Shown piece by piece: positions 12,082-28,700 of a DNA stretch of 64,000 nucleotides. The notes beneath the pieces are model-generated. The model was not told the origin of the DNA and searched no databases. It saw only the letters and a list, made by a program, of their open reading frames with translations. Each line of letters begins with the position of its first letter. Position 1 is the stretch's first letter. Source of the stretch: Mucidula mucida (Eukaryota; Basidiomycota; Agaricomycetes; Agaricales; Physalacriaceae); contig JADNYV010000004.1 in assembly GCA_015501055.1 (NCBI GenBank), positions 558,001-622,000 of the forward strand, read 5' to 3'. The position numbers were made by a program, and so were the translations under genes.

Positions 12082-13300
12082 ATGGCGGGTATGGGTGCAC
12101 CTCAAACCGACGGACTCTGTCTCAAGTATCCAAGTGACCTCGGCCTGCATCCCTCAGTCAATCTCGAAATGGCTTTGACCATGCTCAATCGCGCCTTACA
12201 ATTGTCGAACACTACCCCATTCCACTGGGGCTACATTGACAAACCAAAAGGTCCGCCTCTTGTTCTGCCACCGTATCTCGCCCTCATGCACAGCAGACGG
12301 ACAAGTCTATCTCATTTTCCTTCCCAGCCAAACCCCATTCCCGAACGACGGAATACGCTACCTCGAGGCAGAAACAAAGTTTGCAATGCCTGCCCCCAGT
12401 GGACGGGTGCGCACAACCTCGCCTAGGTTTGTTGTATGCTGAATCTTGTCCAGGAAATAGAGGTACACGAGTCAAAACACGGGTTCATACCAAATTCTGG
12501 TGATCCAAACGCGTGGCGGCTACGGCGGCGATTTCGCATACTCAAAAATGGCAATTCCTCACTCGTTCTTGTCCACTATACACGCGGACCGAGCACTCGT
12601 ACGTCTAGACTATTCTAGTCCAGTCATGCCCCATCGAAATTGCGTTGCAGCTGTTATGCCCTCTCTCATGAACCAACCAATACGCACCTATCCACTCCGG
12701 CCTGTTTCAGAAGCGGCTGTCTTCGTGAATGGCGAGAAAGTGGGAGTAAAGGTTCCACCAGCTGGCGGCGGTCCAGGTCCAGGTCCAATGGGAATGAACA
12801 ACATGGCTATGGGAATGAACATCCATCAACAGCAAGCCCTCCTCGCAGCACAGAACAACAAGATGGAGATGCTGGATCGCAGTCGAGCCATGGGCGGGGT
12901 GGTTCGTCTTTTTATGCTTTGGCCATGTATTATGCTCATTTTTGTCTCTGAACAGCGTCCCTCGTTTCCTCCACATCACGAAGAGATTGCAGAAATAGAC
13001 GACGGAGAGATTTACACGACCAGATCACTCGCCATGGCGCGCTACCGCCGAAACCATGATTTCATGAACGATATTTTTCGCCATGCAGCGTACCGCGGCA
13101 AATACACCCCCGATCCGCCCGTGCCATACTCGATATTTGATAAAAACGAGCTGGAGGAGAAGGCACAGAAATTGGAGAAGGAACTCGAGGCGCTCAAGGT
13201 CAAGTCGGCGCAGCGTCGGGAGGCGAAAACGTCCAATGCTGATGTTTCGATGGAGGCGCCATTAATGTTGTATAATTATTCACTCACCTTTGTGCTATAG
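12082..13300 (+). CDS. ssr4: Ssr4-like subunit of SWI/SNF and RSC chromatin-remodelling complexes
   Basis: Matches the Ssr4 family (DUF1750 N-terminal domain), a nuclear subunit shared by fungal SWI/SNF and RSC remodellers. Start codon 12082 sits in a good context (GCCACCATGG). Exons join as ...GYIDKPK / ADGQVYLIFLPSQ...FPNDGIRYLEAE / EIEVHESKHGFIPNSGDP...WRLRRRFRILKNGNSSL-VHYTRGPST / LMPHRNCVAAVMPSL. A G/M/N/Q-rich low-complexity segment follows (12760-12890), then an intron at 12899-12955. The last exon is a conserved C-terminal module with RPSFPPHHEEIAEIDDGEIY, YRRNHDFMNDIFRHAAY and a short coiled coil. The final 15 residues are unlike the rest, so the true end may use another splice near 13260. 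About 310 residues. Confidence 0.85.
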
Positions 13301-13943
13301 GATTGTATCGATTGTATTTTCTCAAATTGTTGTTTCGACCTTACCAACACATGATACTAAGCAACATTCCACTAAAACATAGCTAATGGTGGTAATCAGA
13401 GGAACCATGGATCAAAGCCCAGACTAATCCATTTTCCTCGCCCGCCGTCCAGAACTGTCCGTAATTCCTTGTTGACTGTCCTGACTGACATTGGCCTATT
13501 TCAGAATTCTAGGTCTACAGACCGTACCAATCATCTCATTATGGTTGCTATGAATACCGGAAACGCGAACACGTACCAAGGCAAACCAGAACGAGCCCAC
13601 GATATTCTCGACGCACCACTCCCCACGACCTACTGATTTGCAGGGCGTTCTGTTTTCTGTTTCACGGCCCACTCGTTGTCTAATCGTATTCCAACCGTGT
13701 CACGACATTCGTCCGGGTAGGTATCAACTCCGAAGTTTTTGCACTCTTTCGTTTTTCGTTGCTCACGGCGCCCGCATACTCTGCAACGCAAGTTCATCAT
13801 ACGTCGCCACGGCTGGGCAGTGGGCATATAAATCGCAGTCCACTTTTAAATTCTTGCGACTCCATCTATACATTCCACGTTCTCTTAACCCCCGGTGGGC
13901 TTTCCCCTATTCGCCTCCATTCGTTTGGGAAACAGTTCGCAAG
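13301..13943. promoter_or_regulatory. Promoter region of the first GH10 xylanase gene
   Basis: No gene is visible. A TATAAA box at 13827-13832 lies 112 bases before the start codon at 13944. Binding sites for carbon-catabolite or xylanolytic regulators were not systematically assessed. Confidence 0.45.
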
Positions 13944-15825
<1,882 letters not shown>

Positions 15826-16149
15826 CTCGTGAATACCTTCGAGCGACCTCCTACTTTTGTTATGCTCCTCAGCCGACGATCTTCCGTTTAGATCATAAGC
15901 CAATAAAGGTACAACACCTCCGAAGTTTTTGCTTCTCAGTACCTGGCTAGATCACAGCATGTTCCTTATCCAGCATATTGTTCACGGCTCCCGCCTGTGC
16001 GGAAGATATATATTGTTCACGCTCACCTCCCATCGTGAGCACAAATCAAGCGATGTACATCCGATATAATAGTCGTGCCCCTGGGCGACTGGCCTCGCGT
16101 TTATAAGGACACACTCGCCAGTCTCGTGCTGCGCAGAAGAAACGACGCG
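15826..16149. promoter_or_regulatory. Spacer and promoter of xylanase copy 2
   Basis: Short intergenic region between tandem xylanase genes. A TATAAG element at 16102-16107 lies about 48 bases upstream of the start codon at 16150. Confidence 0.4.
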
Positions 16150-17548
<1,399 letters not shown>

Positions 17549-17654
17549 AACAATGAACGTTGTCGTAGAATTATCAAGTCGATTCTCGGTGGGGGTTGAT
17601 GCTCCGCTTCTTTAAATACAAAAATCGTACACTCGACAGATGGTCTGTAAAAGT

Positions 17655-19434
17655 CTATTTCATAGCTTTTTTCATCGCCTGGCCACTCATCAGTACGCGT
17701 TTGATAACATTGACAAAATACACCAACCTCTTCCATCGTATCAAAATCTGTTGTCTCTATCCGAGTGATCTTCCTCCCCAGACCTTTCTCAATGGTCTCC
17801 ATCTGGTTCCAGGTCTCCTTATTGTGCACAAAGTTGATCGACACACCCCTGCGACCAAAGCGTCCCGTTCGCCCTATACGGTGGATGTATGTCTCCAAGT
17901 CAGGCGTCATGTCTCCATGGGTCCTATTCGTTCCACGCTCGCCCATAAGGGGGAGATCGTAGTTAACTACCATGTTCACTTGCATGATGTCTATGCCCCG
18001 GGCAATGACATTCGTCGTGATTAGAACCTAGCGACATACTGTGAGTGAAGGAGATAAGGACAGAATTATGAGAGACCTTGTCCTTGCCAGCTCGGAATCC
18101 GTCAATAATAGCATCTCGTTCGGCAGCATCTTTAGCTCCATGAAGCGAGGCCACTCTGTGTCCTTCCGCTGTCATACGTTGAGATATCCGGTCCGCTGTA
18201 TGCCGATGCTTCATGTGGTGTTAAGAGAATACACCCAATGAAGTGCAAAACAAACCTGGCAGAAGATAATACTCTGCCCAACAGTGAGTAGAGAATACAA
18301 GCTGACAAGGATATCGTATTTGTGTTCCGCGTCTCGACAATCCATGTAGAACTGCTTGATGCTGTCGACGTTGAGCTCTTCCCTTCGCAACTCGATCTTG
18401 TTGGCCTTGGGTGCGAACTTGTCGGCAAAATTCCGAACGTGGTCTGGGAAGGTTGCGGAGAACAGGATAATTTGAACGCTTTGGTTTTTGGGTAGCATGC
18501 TGTATACAAGTTGAGTGGAATCGACATGGTTGAATGAAAACACACTTTTTCACCCTCAAAGTCTGGTCACCTAGTCCATCCTGATCCAGCATGTTGTCCG
18601 CTTCATCGAGGACAAAGACCTTGACGGCGCTAACGTCAATGACTCTCTTCTTGATTAGGTCAATCATCGTTCCTGCAGTGCCAACTACGATGTGGGCCGT
18701 GATTTTGGTCGCCCCACGAGGTAAATGGTCCTTGATGGCATACTCTGTCTGTACTGGGGTGTGCTTGCCCATGAGGAGAATAACAGACATGATTTGCCGC
18801 GCAAGTTCTCGCGACGGCGCGAGACAAAGAGCCTAGGTGGAATGAATCTGACAAATTGGAGGAAAAGATCTTAATGCCAACTAACCTGTGTCTTATTTAG
18901 GGTAAAATCGATGCGGGACAACATGGTGAGCACGAAGGCTGCAGTTTTGCCAGTGCCAGACTGAGATTGGCCAATCATGTTTGTGGGGCTGGGAAGAAAT
19001 TGGGATGGATTCGCGATCGAATATTGTGCGCCTTACGGATTGGACAGGAGCAGGGGAAGGGCGCGTTCTTGTATTTTGGACGGTTTGATAAATCTCATCT
19101 GGAACAGTCCCTTCAACAGATCCGCATGCCTTTTAGACCTTCAGTCATCTGAAAAACATCATTGAACTGAACGCACAGTCCAAGTTCCTCAAACGTTTTC
19201 ACGCTGTGAAGCGGCGAATCTGGGTTTCCCTGTTGGTCGGCGAGGGTGACCTATCCGACGTCGTCAACTGTTGTTGTCATGGCGCACTTTAAAAAACCCA
19301 ATAGCACATACAGTCACTTCAAAAGTCGAGTTTATCAGATCGCTGTTGTCGACTGCGCCATCGTGAGCCACCGTCTGATTCGCACCCAGATTGCAACATA
19401 CCTTTGGGCGAATCTGGTGGCGCGGTTCCCTCAT
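17655..19434 (-). CDS. DBP5: DEAD-box ATP-dependent RNA helicase DBP5 (DDX19 type)
   Basis: Releases mRNA-binding proteins at the cytoplasmic face of the nuclear pore during mRNA export. Nine exons are readable: 19312-19434, 19177-19250, 19037-19129, 18886-18988, 18546-18832, 18256-18499, 18077-18208, 17728-18027 and 17655-17678. Motifs in order: Q-motif [13 protein letters not shown], motif [21 protein letters not shown] (in [13 protein letters not shown]), SAT ([10 protein letters not shown]), IIFCQ, VASLHG, ARGID, and [13 protein letters not shown]. The insert N-D-L-P-L-M-G... before the last motif and the [16 protein letters not shown] loop are typical of Dbp5 and DDX19. The tiny last exon gives E-E-A-M-K-K-A-M-K. 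The start is uncertain: methionine 19432-19434 follows a possible acceptor, so a short upstream exon may exist near 19480-19530. Confidence 0.93.
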
Positions 19435-19750
19435 CTGCGACTACACCACTGTCAATATACTATTCCGATCAGTGGGTGAAAATGCATACCGCCTGTAATG
19501 AAGCCATCTGCATCTTTCTGCATTGACGACATGACAAGTCAGAAACAAGATGAGTAGTGCCTTCGGCCCGCCGGTACCGGTTGGAGACTGCGTCCCACAG
19601 AATCACACAAGAGAACTCTAAAGGAAATATTCTATTCCAGTCATATACAGCGAGCAAAATGTAGTGCGAGTGAGTACGGAAATGATGATGAGTATGAATA
19701 CAGAAATATGCAGCGACGATGATGGTATTTTTACTCCGAAAACCCTATAA

Positions 19751-22700
19751 CTAAGACGATTTGGATGCTTGAGCAAACGCGATGGCGACAGTCTAGAGGG
19801 TAATAATAAGAGTCCTGCTCCAACTGTGACGAGAAGGAACATACCTCGGAATGGCTGAGCGACAACAGAATCTTCTGCACTCCCTTGGCCTCGGCCTGTG
19901 CTTTGGTGTCACCGTGCAAGACGACGTTGGGTGCCCGGTCGCGGCATCGTTGACGATCTCGATGTCCTTCATCGCGGCGGCCGCCCCCTTAGAAGCGACA
20001 CCGAGCGACTTGAAGACAGCCTCCTTTCCGACCCAGCGAGCAGCGTACGACGACGACGGAGAGGGCTGCGCATTGCAGTACGCAATCTCAGCATCGGTGA
20101 AGTTGCGAGAGACGAAGGTTGGGTTGTGCGAAGGAACAGAGGAGATCAGCTCTACAGTGATGATCAGCAATGAATATCAAGTCGTAAGAAATAAACAACA
20201 AACCTTGGTCAACGCCAATCCCGGTGAATTGACCCTCAGAGACAGCAGGTGTCGCATACATGATCTGAGTGACTGCTTTGACGTTCGCAGAGTCGATCGT
20301 TGCGGAGGTCGGTTGCTTGGCATTGAAAGTGTACGAGCCCGTCTTCGCATCAGCAGTAACACGCGCCAGCGAGTTGGTGAGAATCTTATCCTCGAGTTCG
20401 ACGGGGTAAGGCGGCTTCTCCTTGATCTTCACCAGGTTGTTCTTGATCATCATCTCGCTCATGGCCTTGTAGGACTCGAGATAACGGAGACGGTTGCGTT
20501 GCTTGTACGCAGCGTAATACGAAGGCTCGAGAGCACCGAAGAGGTAGCGTGGGTGAATGACAAGAGCGGTTCCACCGACTTGACCGAAACCGAACGACGA
20601 CATGACACCAGCACGAACACCATCTGTCTGGATAGACTTGGATGGGAAGACTAGGTAGGTGCGATGCATGAAGTGCGAGTCAATGTTGCTGATAACATAG
20701 GTTAGGTGACGACAATTAAGTAAGAATGTCAACTTACTCGCTGTTGCGATTACCAGGCACGATGCCAGTGTTGAGGGTGTCGAGAACACCAGACATCTGC
20801 CATGCAGCGGCTCCTCCTTTTGCGTGACCGAGGAGACTCTTCTGCGCCATGATGGGCACGGCATTGCCCGGAGTACGGTTGAGGTTAGTGAAAATGGTGT
20901 TCCAGATGTGCGTCTCGTTCTCCTCCTATGAAACGAGTTCAGTTAAAAAAAAAAAGTAAAGTGCAGAAGGTTGACGTACGTTGGCCTTGGTACTAGTTCC
21001 ATGAATAGACAGAACACCAACGTCATCGGCAGTAAGACCCCAAACAGCAAGCGCACGACGAAGGGGAGCGATTTGAGGATCATTGCCCTCGAGCATACCG
21101 TACATGCTGAGAGCGTCACTCTCTTGCTTCTTCGCCTCCGTTTCCATGTTGGAGACACGGGTGGCCACGTAATCTTCTTCGAGAGGAGTACCGGATGATT
21201 TCGCCATCTCGACCTCTTCGCGCAATTGAGCTTGCTCGTTGGTGAGCCATTGTGAGATCTGGGTGCGACGGAAGTTGAGTTGACGACGGCGGTAGTCTAT
21301 GTTGAGGAGAGGGTGAGGATGCTTGGAAGGAACCTCCTTAGCAATGGTAAGAACACCACGCCCAGGCGCAGGAACGGAGCGACCAGCTTTGTCGGTCGAT
21401 GTGGAAGTGAACGCAACAATACCCCGGATAGGGCATCCCAACTCGAGCGCAGTCTTGGCACTCATGACGATATGAATACCAGTGCCCTGGGCTTCCATGA
21501 ACTGCGAGGTCGTTAGAAAGATGTTATAGTGTCAATGAGAATAATTACCCCGGCGCGAGTGCTGGTAGCAGGACGCGACATCTCGTTTGGTTCGCGACCC
21601 ATCTCAAACTCGGTCTCCGCGTTGCTAGTCGCCTTCATGTTGGCAAACTCGTACGCGCCTTCTTCACTAATGTCATCGTAACCACCAGCGATCATGACCT
21701 TGGCTTTGCCGGAAAGGATGGTGTCGCGAGCGATCTCCATTGATTGGAGTGCAGTGGCACTAGAACAAGGCATATAAAGACGAGCTGCAAGAACTTGAGA
21801 AGACGACATACCAGGCGCCAACAGGGATCTTGACAGGTCCGCTGGAGGACACAAGGAGCAGGTTAATCCAACCAGCAGCAGTGTTGATGAAACTGATAAA
21901 GAAGAGGTTTTAGTACGAGAAGTGTGAGTGAACGAAAGGACTTACGTTTCCTGTAGGATGTCGTTCTGGACTTCCTTCTCATCGCGACGATCCTTGAACA
22001 TCTTTGACATGGCGGATTGACCCCCAAGACCAGCTCCGAAGCAAGTGCCGACATCCGCAGGATGCATGTACTTGTAGAGCTCGTAAGGGTCAGTAATACC
22101 AGACATGTTGAACGCCTCGGCAGCGCAAACAAGTGCCCAAAGTGAAGTACGATCGACCTGAGCAATGATGTCTTCGGGGATTCCGAAGCGGCCGGCGTGC
22201 CAACCTGTAGGAATCTGACCGCCAACGGTGCGGCTGAAGCGGAAGGCCTTGGGTACGAAAACAAGCGCGCCCTTCTTAAGCTTGAAGAACCACTGGCCGC
22301 CTTCGCCCGCCCAGATATCGCACTTGTCGCCGTGCTGCTTCTTGAACTTGAAAGCCTCAGACTCGGTGACCTCAAGGGGTTCAAGATCGTGAACGAGTTC
22401 GATCTCCTGGTTGAAGACCTTCTTGGCTGGATCGTATCCGTTGAAGAGTTCGGGTTCTGTAGCATTCAACTCAGCAAGTGAAAGCATGAGAGAAAAAAAG
22501 GACATTACCGATAAGTCGCACACCACCATGAGCAAGGATGTCCTTCTCGAAGCGGGGTTTGACGTCCTTGTCATCAATAGGTTCTCCGGATTTGTTGTCA
22601 ACCCAACCGACATACAGAGAGCCATCCTTGAGACGACCGTCGAAGTGCTTGATGTAGCCCATCATCCAAGCCATTTCGATAGCTCCTTCAATCGTAAATT

Positions 22701-25700
22701 CGCCGCGAGCCTCCATCTCCCATCGAGTACGTGCACTTCCCCAAGGACCAACCTCAGCTGAACCAGTTATGACGATCACCTTGTCGAGGTCGATCATGCC
22801 TTGTAACTTCGAGACGTCAGCCAAGCTTTCCGCCGACTCCAGCGTTGGGTATTCGAAGCTGAAGTTGGCGCGAGGACGAACATCGACAGTCTGGATCAAA
22901 CGTTCGGCTTCGGCGCCATTGATGACCTTGTAATCAGCGGAGTTGTCTCGCGTGATAGCCCTACGGAGTTCGCCCTTCTTGTTGAGAGCCGTGCGAATGC
23001 GTGTGGTGATTTCGGCAAGATCAGGAAGACGATCCATGCCTCCGTTGAGGTCGGCCCAGATGGGCTCGACTTGCGTGATGCTGAAGAGAAGAGGGTGCAT
23101 CAAACCGAGGATGTTGAAGGCCATCTCTTTCGCAGAGAATGTCCGCACACCATACGATTCCAATTCGTGCGCAACGATATTGGTCGGTCCCATCAGGCCG
23201 GTACCTCGAGTCCACCTAAGAACGTATGAGCATAATACAGTGGAAAAAGACAAGACATACCCAATGACAGCTCCAGCCAGACAGAGATACTCTCCCCAAC
23301 TTTCGGAAGCCCAACGTTGGAAAAGGGTCTCTAACGAGATCTTGGACTCGGAATAGAGACCATCGTTGCCAAACAGACCGTGGTTTGGAGAGAGCGGAAG
23401 AATGACTTGAGTCGGCCGTGTAACGAAGCGGCGATTAGCCTTCTTGGTCTTTACTGCTCCCATGATACGGAGCAAGTTGGTCAACATGATTCTGTGGGCC
23501 AACTCGGACTTGTCATCGAGACTGTCGATTTCGCGACCGTTCTCGGGAATACCGGCGAAGGGCACGATAAAGTCGAGATCAAGACCAAGAGTAGTGTAGA
23601 TGTACTCGACAAGAGCTTCGACGTCCTGCTTGGAGCCCTGATTGAAGGGAACAACAGTAAGAGCTGAACCGCGACTACCGCACGAGTGGAAGATGGACTG
23701 GTAATACTCGACGGTGGCACGGTTGTATCGCGACGTAGTTATCACGACGTGAGCGCCGCCAGCAAGAAGACCCTTCACGATTTCGACACCGATGGATCCT
23801 TTGCCGACACCAGTTAACAGAGCGTTCTTGTCCTTGAAGGTGGTGCCAGCGGTCGCAATCTCGTGCAGGATGTCGAGGTAGACGCTGGTGAGGTTGCTGC
23901 TGTACTCCCAGGCGGTGCCGACTTTGCGCTTGAGATGTAGCAAAGGAATCTTCTCTGCAGAAACAGTGGCGATGCCGGAAACTTCGGGGCGGACGAACTG
24001 GGAGGAAGAACGACGGCTGCGAACACGAGATGGACGAGGGTCAGGACCTTTCCGGAGGGAGCGAACGACACCTTCATAGAGAGCTTTGATGCGGTTCTTC
24101 TGCTCCTGGCTGATCTCCGGTTGCGACTTGACGATGGTCCAGAGCTTGAGCACGTCATCCTGGACCTTCTGAATGTTGACAGCGCCAGAAACTGTATCTC
24201 CACTGCCATCTCCTCTACGTAGGCCTCTAGCTTGCGAACATTCTCGCGAACGACCTCCGTATAGACAATATCACCCTTCGGAGTGACCTCGGTGCGAGGA
24301 GCCGTTGGGAACATAACTGAAAACGATTAGAGAACGAAAGACAGAACATAACGGGCGCGCTTACCATCCTTATACACAGGAGGCTGGTTGATGAACTCGC
24401 GAGTGTTCTCGATCAGCTGCTGTCCAAACTCTTTCGCCAACCTGTAGTTCTCACCCTTGGTAGGATCACAGCGACTGATGTTGTATTGCAAAAACTCGAG
24501 CAGGTCGGGGTCAGCACGGTTGAGGATGGCGATGCAACGAGCAGTAATCTCGCGGTCGACGGTACTCCAGCGACCATGGATGATGTCGTAGTACATGAGG
24601 AGTAGGTCCTGGCGGGCCCAGTTCCACGAAGAATCGAAGTGCCGTGCCTTGATGGCGTTGAACGCAGGTGTATGCCATCGATGTACGTGTCTCCGTGCTC
24701 CTTGGCGATGCTATCCAATCGTGCTTGCAACGCCAACGAGCTGGCCTTCTCGTTGTCGAAAGCAATCTCTCCAGCACGAGAATCGCGTTTGAGGTAACGC
24801 ATGTATAGCTCAATGTGCTGAGCAGCGAACTCTTGTTGCTCCGCCTGGAATTTCAAGAACTCTTCGCTGTTCATCACCGCTCCACCACCTCCGCCTCCGC
24901 CTGCGGCGCCGCCTGCACTAGCGGCCGACAAAGAAATACCGGAGCGCTGGGCGTAAACGGCAACAACACTGTCCAACCATGCCTTGGCTTCTGGCTCAGC
25001 TCCTAGACGCTTGGGAGGCTCCATTGTCGTTCCTAACAACAAAACACCGTCGGCACGCGAAGGACCTAGACCCCACGACTTTGACAGATACGCCTTAACG
25101 GCAGAAGAGTTGAATCCACCGGGCATCTTGCCGCCACACATACGAGAGACGAGACCCGTTGTGTACTTGCCGAGAGAGCCGCTGTAACCGGAGCCCAAGG
25201 CTGCACCAAGCTCCTCTAGAGGAAGTTCTTCGCCCTTTTCAGGAGCAGAGCCGAACTCCATCTGCAAGTCACCCAAAATCTCGTTCTGCAGCGTGGATTT
25301 GCCGCCAACGAGGTCCTTGATTGACTTTGACAAAGGGATTTCGCTGACACCCTTCTTGAGTTTCTGGGCGACGACGACCAGAAGGACGTCAGTAGCCTTG
25401 ATGGGAGCATCTTCAATGGAAGCGACGGCAGCGCTGGGAGCGGGAGCAGCAACAGGAGCCGACACAACTGCGGCTGCAGGGGCAGCGGAAGCAGCGGGAG
25501 CAGCAGCGGCAGGAGACTCTGCAGCGGGTGTATCGAGCTCGTCCTCGAAGGAATAGTAGATCTCCTTCTGGTGCTTGGACACGTTGAAAATGGCGCGAGT
25601 GCGGGAAACAGAATCATCCGACGCCTCGTACTTCGCTTTGAGCGTGCGGGAAGCCATGCCGGTCAAAGTAGGGGAAGGTCCAACTTCGATGAAGCGTTCG

Positions 25701-28700
25701 AAGTTGAAGTCTTGGAAGAGACGGTCCTGGATCTCGATCCACCGCACGGGGGACGCGAATTGGTAGGCGAGGAGCTCTATCATGATGATGTAGGCGAGCT
25801 TCGCACGCTGCTCGTCAGCACCCCAATTCTCCTGGTCCCATTTCTTCAGAACCTTGTCGAGCACAGGAGAAGTCGTTTGATCGTAGATGATCTGGGCGTA
25901 TTCCTTGGTGACCTCAAAGGGTTTGGCGATGAGGTTGGGAATGTAACGTCCGACCAGCCAGTCAGGATTGATGTGCAGGGGGTTAATCTTGCGGGACAAG
26001 TCTAGCACAAGAGTGAGATAAAGGCTTCATAAGATTATCGAGAAGCTTACACGCTCGGAAAGGCATAACACCTGCCCACAGGTAACGCGAGTGGAAAGGT
26101 ACATCAATGCCAGGCAAGGGTATGGTAGCAAAGCCGCGCTCGAGAGAGATGTACCCTTGGGCCTTTTGTTGCGCGTCAGCCTTCTCGTGCGATGACTTGA
26201 TGATTTCACCGAGCATTTCCTTGACTTGATCCTCGGTGAATTTGGCTGCCAACTACACGAGACGTGAGCACGTAGGATGAAAAAAAAACTTTGGAAACTA
26301 ACCTCCTTCAGATCGATCTTCTTGATCTTGAGATAGTTCAAGACATTTGTCATTGTCTGTAGCGCGACAAGTTCTCCAGCGCAAACGTATTGTTGCCCCT
26401 AAGCGACAGATCAGATGGGTCAAAAAAGATAAGCATACTCATACCTCGACGTTGTAGTTGACGATCTGTAATAACAGACCAGTAGCGTTCGAAATCGCAT
26501 CAACGACTTCACGAAGAGCATTGTCCGTGAAAGTCCTCGAGATACGACTGGGGTTGACGGCGCACATCGCATAGTTTGATCGATTCTGGGCGTCACGCTC
26601 GACCGCACGCTGCATGGTGAGACCACGATAGAAGACGACATCAACGAGGGAAGCGACCGGGAAGATGTCAGCCATGGCTGCGAGAGCCGCGTACTCGCCA
26701 AGGGAGTGACCAGCGAACGGACAATCACGTTGGATGTATCCCTTGCTGCGAAGGTCTTCGAATGCAGCCTTCTCGGTGACGACAAGAGCAATCTGAGCGA
26801 ACTGAGTAGCATAAAGGAGACCATCGGGATGGCTGAATGTGTACTTCGGAGTGCGGACGTCGATGTCGGCGAAGAGAGGAAGGGTCTTAATATTACCGTC
26901 TTTTCCAATGGTGTCGTATGTCATGTCCATGTACCGCTGACGAATGGCTTGACCTTTGATACCACCAAAATGAATGGTCTTCTCCTTCGGATTATCCTTG
27001 ACGATCTCGACGATGGAGAACCCATAGACAGCACTCAGGTGAGCGTCACCGCCATCCCAGACGGCGCGGGCAGCAGGGGAAGTGTTGTAGAGCTCCATGC
27101 CCATACCAGGTTCTTGAGAGCCCTGCCCAGTGAAGGCATAGACAGTGGTTGGCTGAGCAACATCTGCCGTACCATCCAAAACCTTTTCGCCCCGGGTGTT
27201 GAACGTTTCCACTTTGACGACCATGTTGCCGTCACGCATTCCAATATGCCGAAGCTTGACATTCAGCTCGTCGCCGGGCAGGACCATGCCGACGAAAGAA
27301 ACGTTGTACCTGTAAAGAGTCAAATGAGAAACGAGAACGAGATCCACGCAAATAAGACTGACGAGTTTACTCGCTCTGGATGGCCCTGAGCCACAACGCT
27401 CTCGACGTAGCGCCTTGTGGCGGCACTACTCCAGAGACCATGGGTGATAGTCGCAGGAAGAGACGCGTAGCAGGCGAAGTACGGGTTGATGTGGATAGGG
27501 TTGAAATCACCGGAGATCACAGAGTACGGCTCGTTGGTCAATGGCGCGTTGAATGTAGTATCCCCCTTGGTCATGTTATAACCATCGTTGGGCAGAGGAT
27601 ACATGGGGTCGTCCGCCTTGCCGTGACGCTGAACGTACGCCAAAACAGGGTTCCCGTGGCAGTTCTCCTGCTCGAAGTGAACAGATCCAACCTTGATCAA
27701 CTGCTTGAGGTGGTTGCGAATGAAAATGTCACCGGTGACAGACAACTCGCTATACGATGTCTCGTCCTTGAAAGAGACTTTCGACTGCGTGCTGAAAATG
27801 AGCGACGTGCCAGCCACAAGAGGTTTGCTCTCATCATCCCACTCGAACCACTCCTTGGACTGAAGGACGCCGACATCAGCATCAGTCGCGTACTCGACGA
27901 TGTAGTCAGACTCGTCGGTAGTGTCAAAAGTGTTCTCATAATCGCTGAAGCGGCCACGGTAGAGGAAGGCAGAGACGACTTCGACGACTTGTTTCCCGTC
28001 GCGGTAGACATAGCCCTTCACCTTGACGGTCTTGCCAGCATTGCTATTCGTTACGGAAATGATTTGGGCAGAAGCCTTGCAGACGTCGCCAACGGTGAGG
28101 GGACGAGCGCCGTGGATCATACGGAAGCCGTTGGACAGGTGAACCAGCCGCAAGAGATCACCGTCGATTGATGTGGGGAAGATGGATTTCATGATAGCCT
28201 AGGCGAAAGGTGAGTTACAGTCACGAAACGAACGATATGAAGAAAAACATACCTGCCAGCCCGTAACAATGGCGAAGTCCATAGGCGCCGTGATCTTGTC
28301 TGTACGAGCGGTCTTGAACGCCTCAGACTGGTTTCCAACGACAGCACAGAACTGCTCGACTGCAGCAGCCTCGATGGTAACCTCAGGCCCTTCGAAAACA
28401 TCGAAAACGTCGAGAGCGGGCATGGCGCTATCGTCACCGTACCACAGCTTCCAGTAGAATTCCTTGATACGAGTATTCCGACCCTCCGAAACTTCGTGGA
28501 TAGGATTAGAGCCTTGCGAGGGAGCATATTGGAACAACAGCGGCAATGCGACGGACGAGTCTTGACGATCCTCGTACATGGTGACCGAAATCACGTTGGT
28601 CGAGGAACTGTGTGTGATCTCGACGGCCTTGAACTCAGGCTTGTGCTCTCCGAAAGACCGTGCCGCTCCATAGACGACAGCTGATGAGGGAGAGACGTGC

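Noticed and set aside
19250..19280. DBP5 start at M-T-T-T-V-D-D-V (19280)
   Set aside because: That frame stops at once; the segment is an intron (19251-19311) joining ...TFEVT to [10 protein letters not shown].
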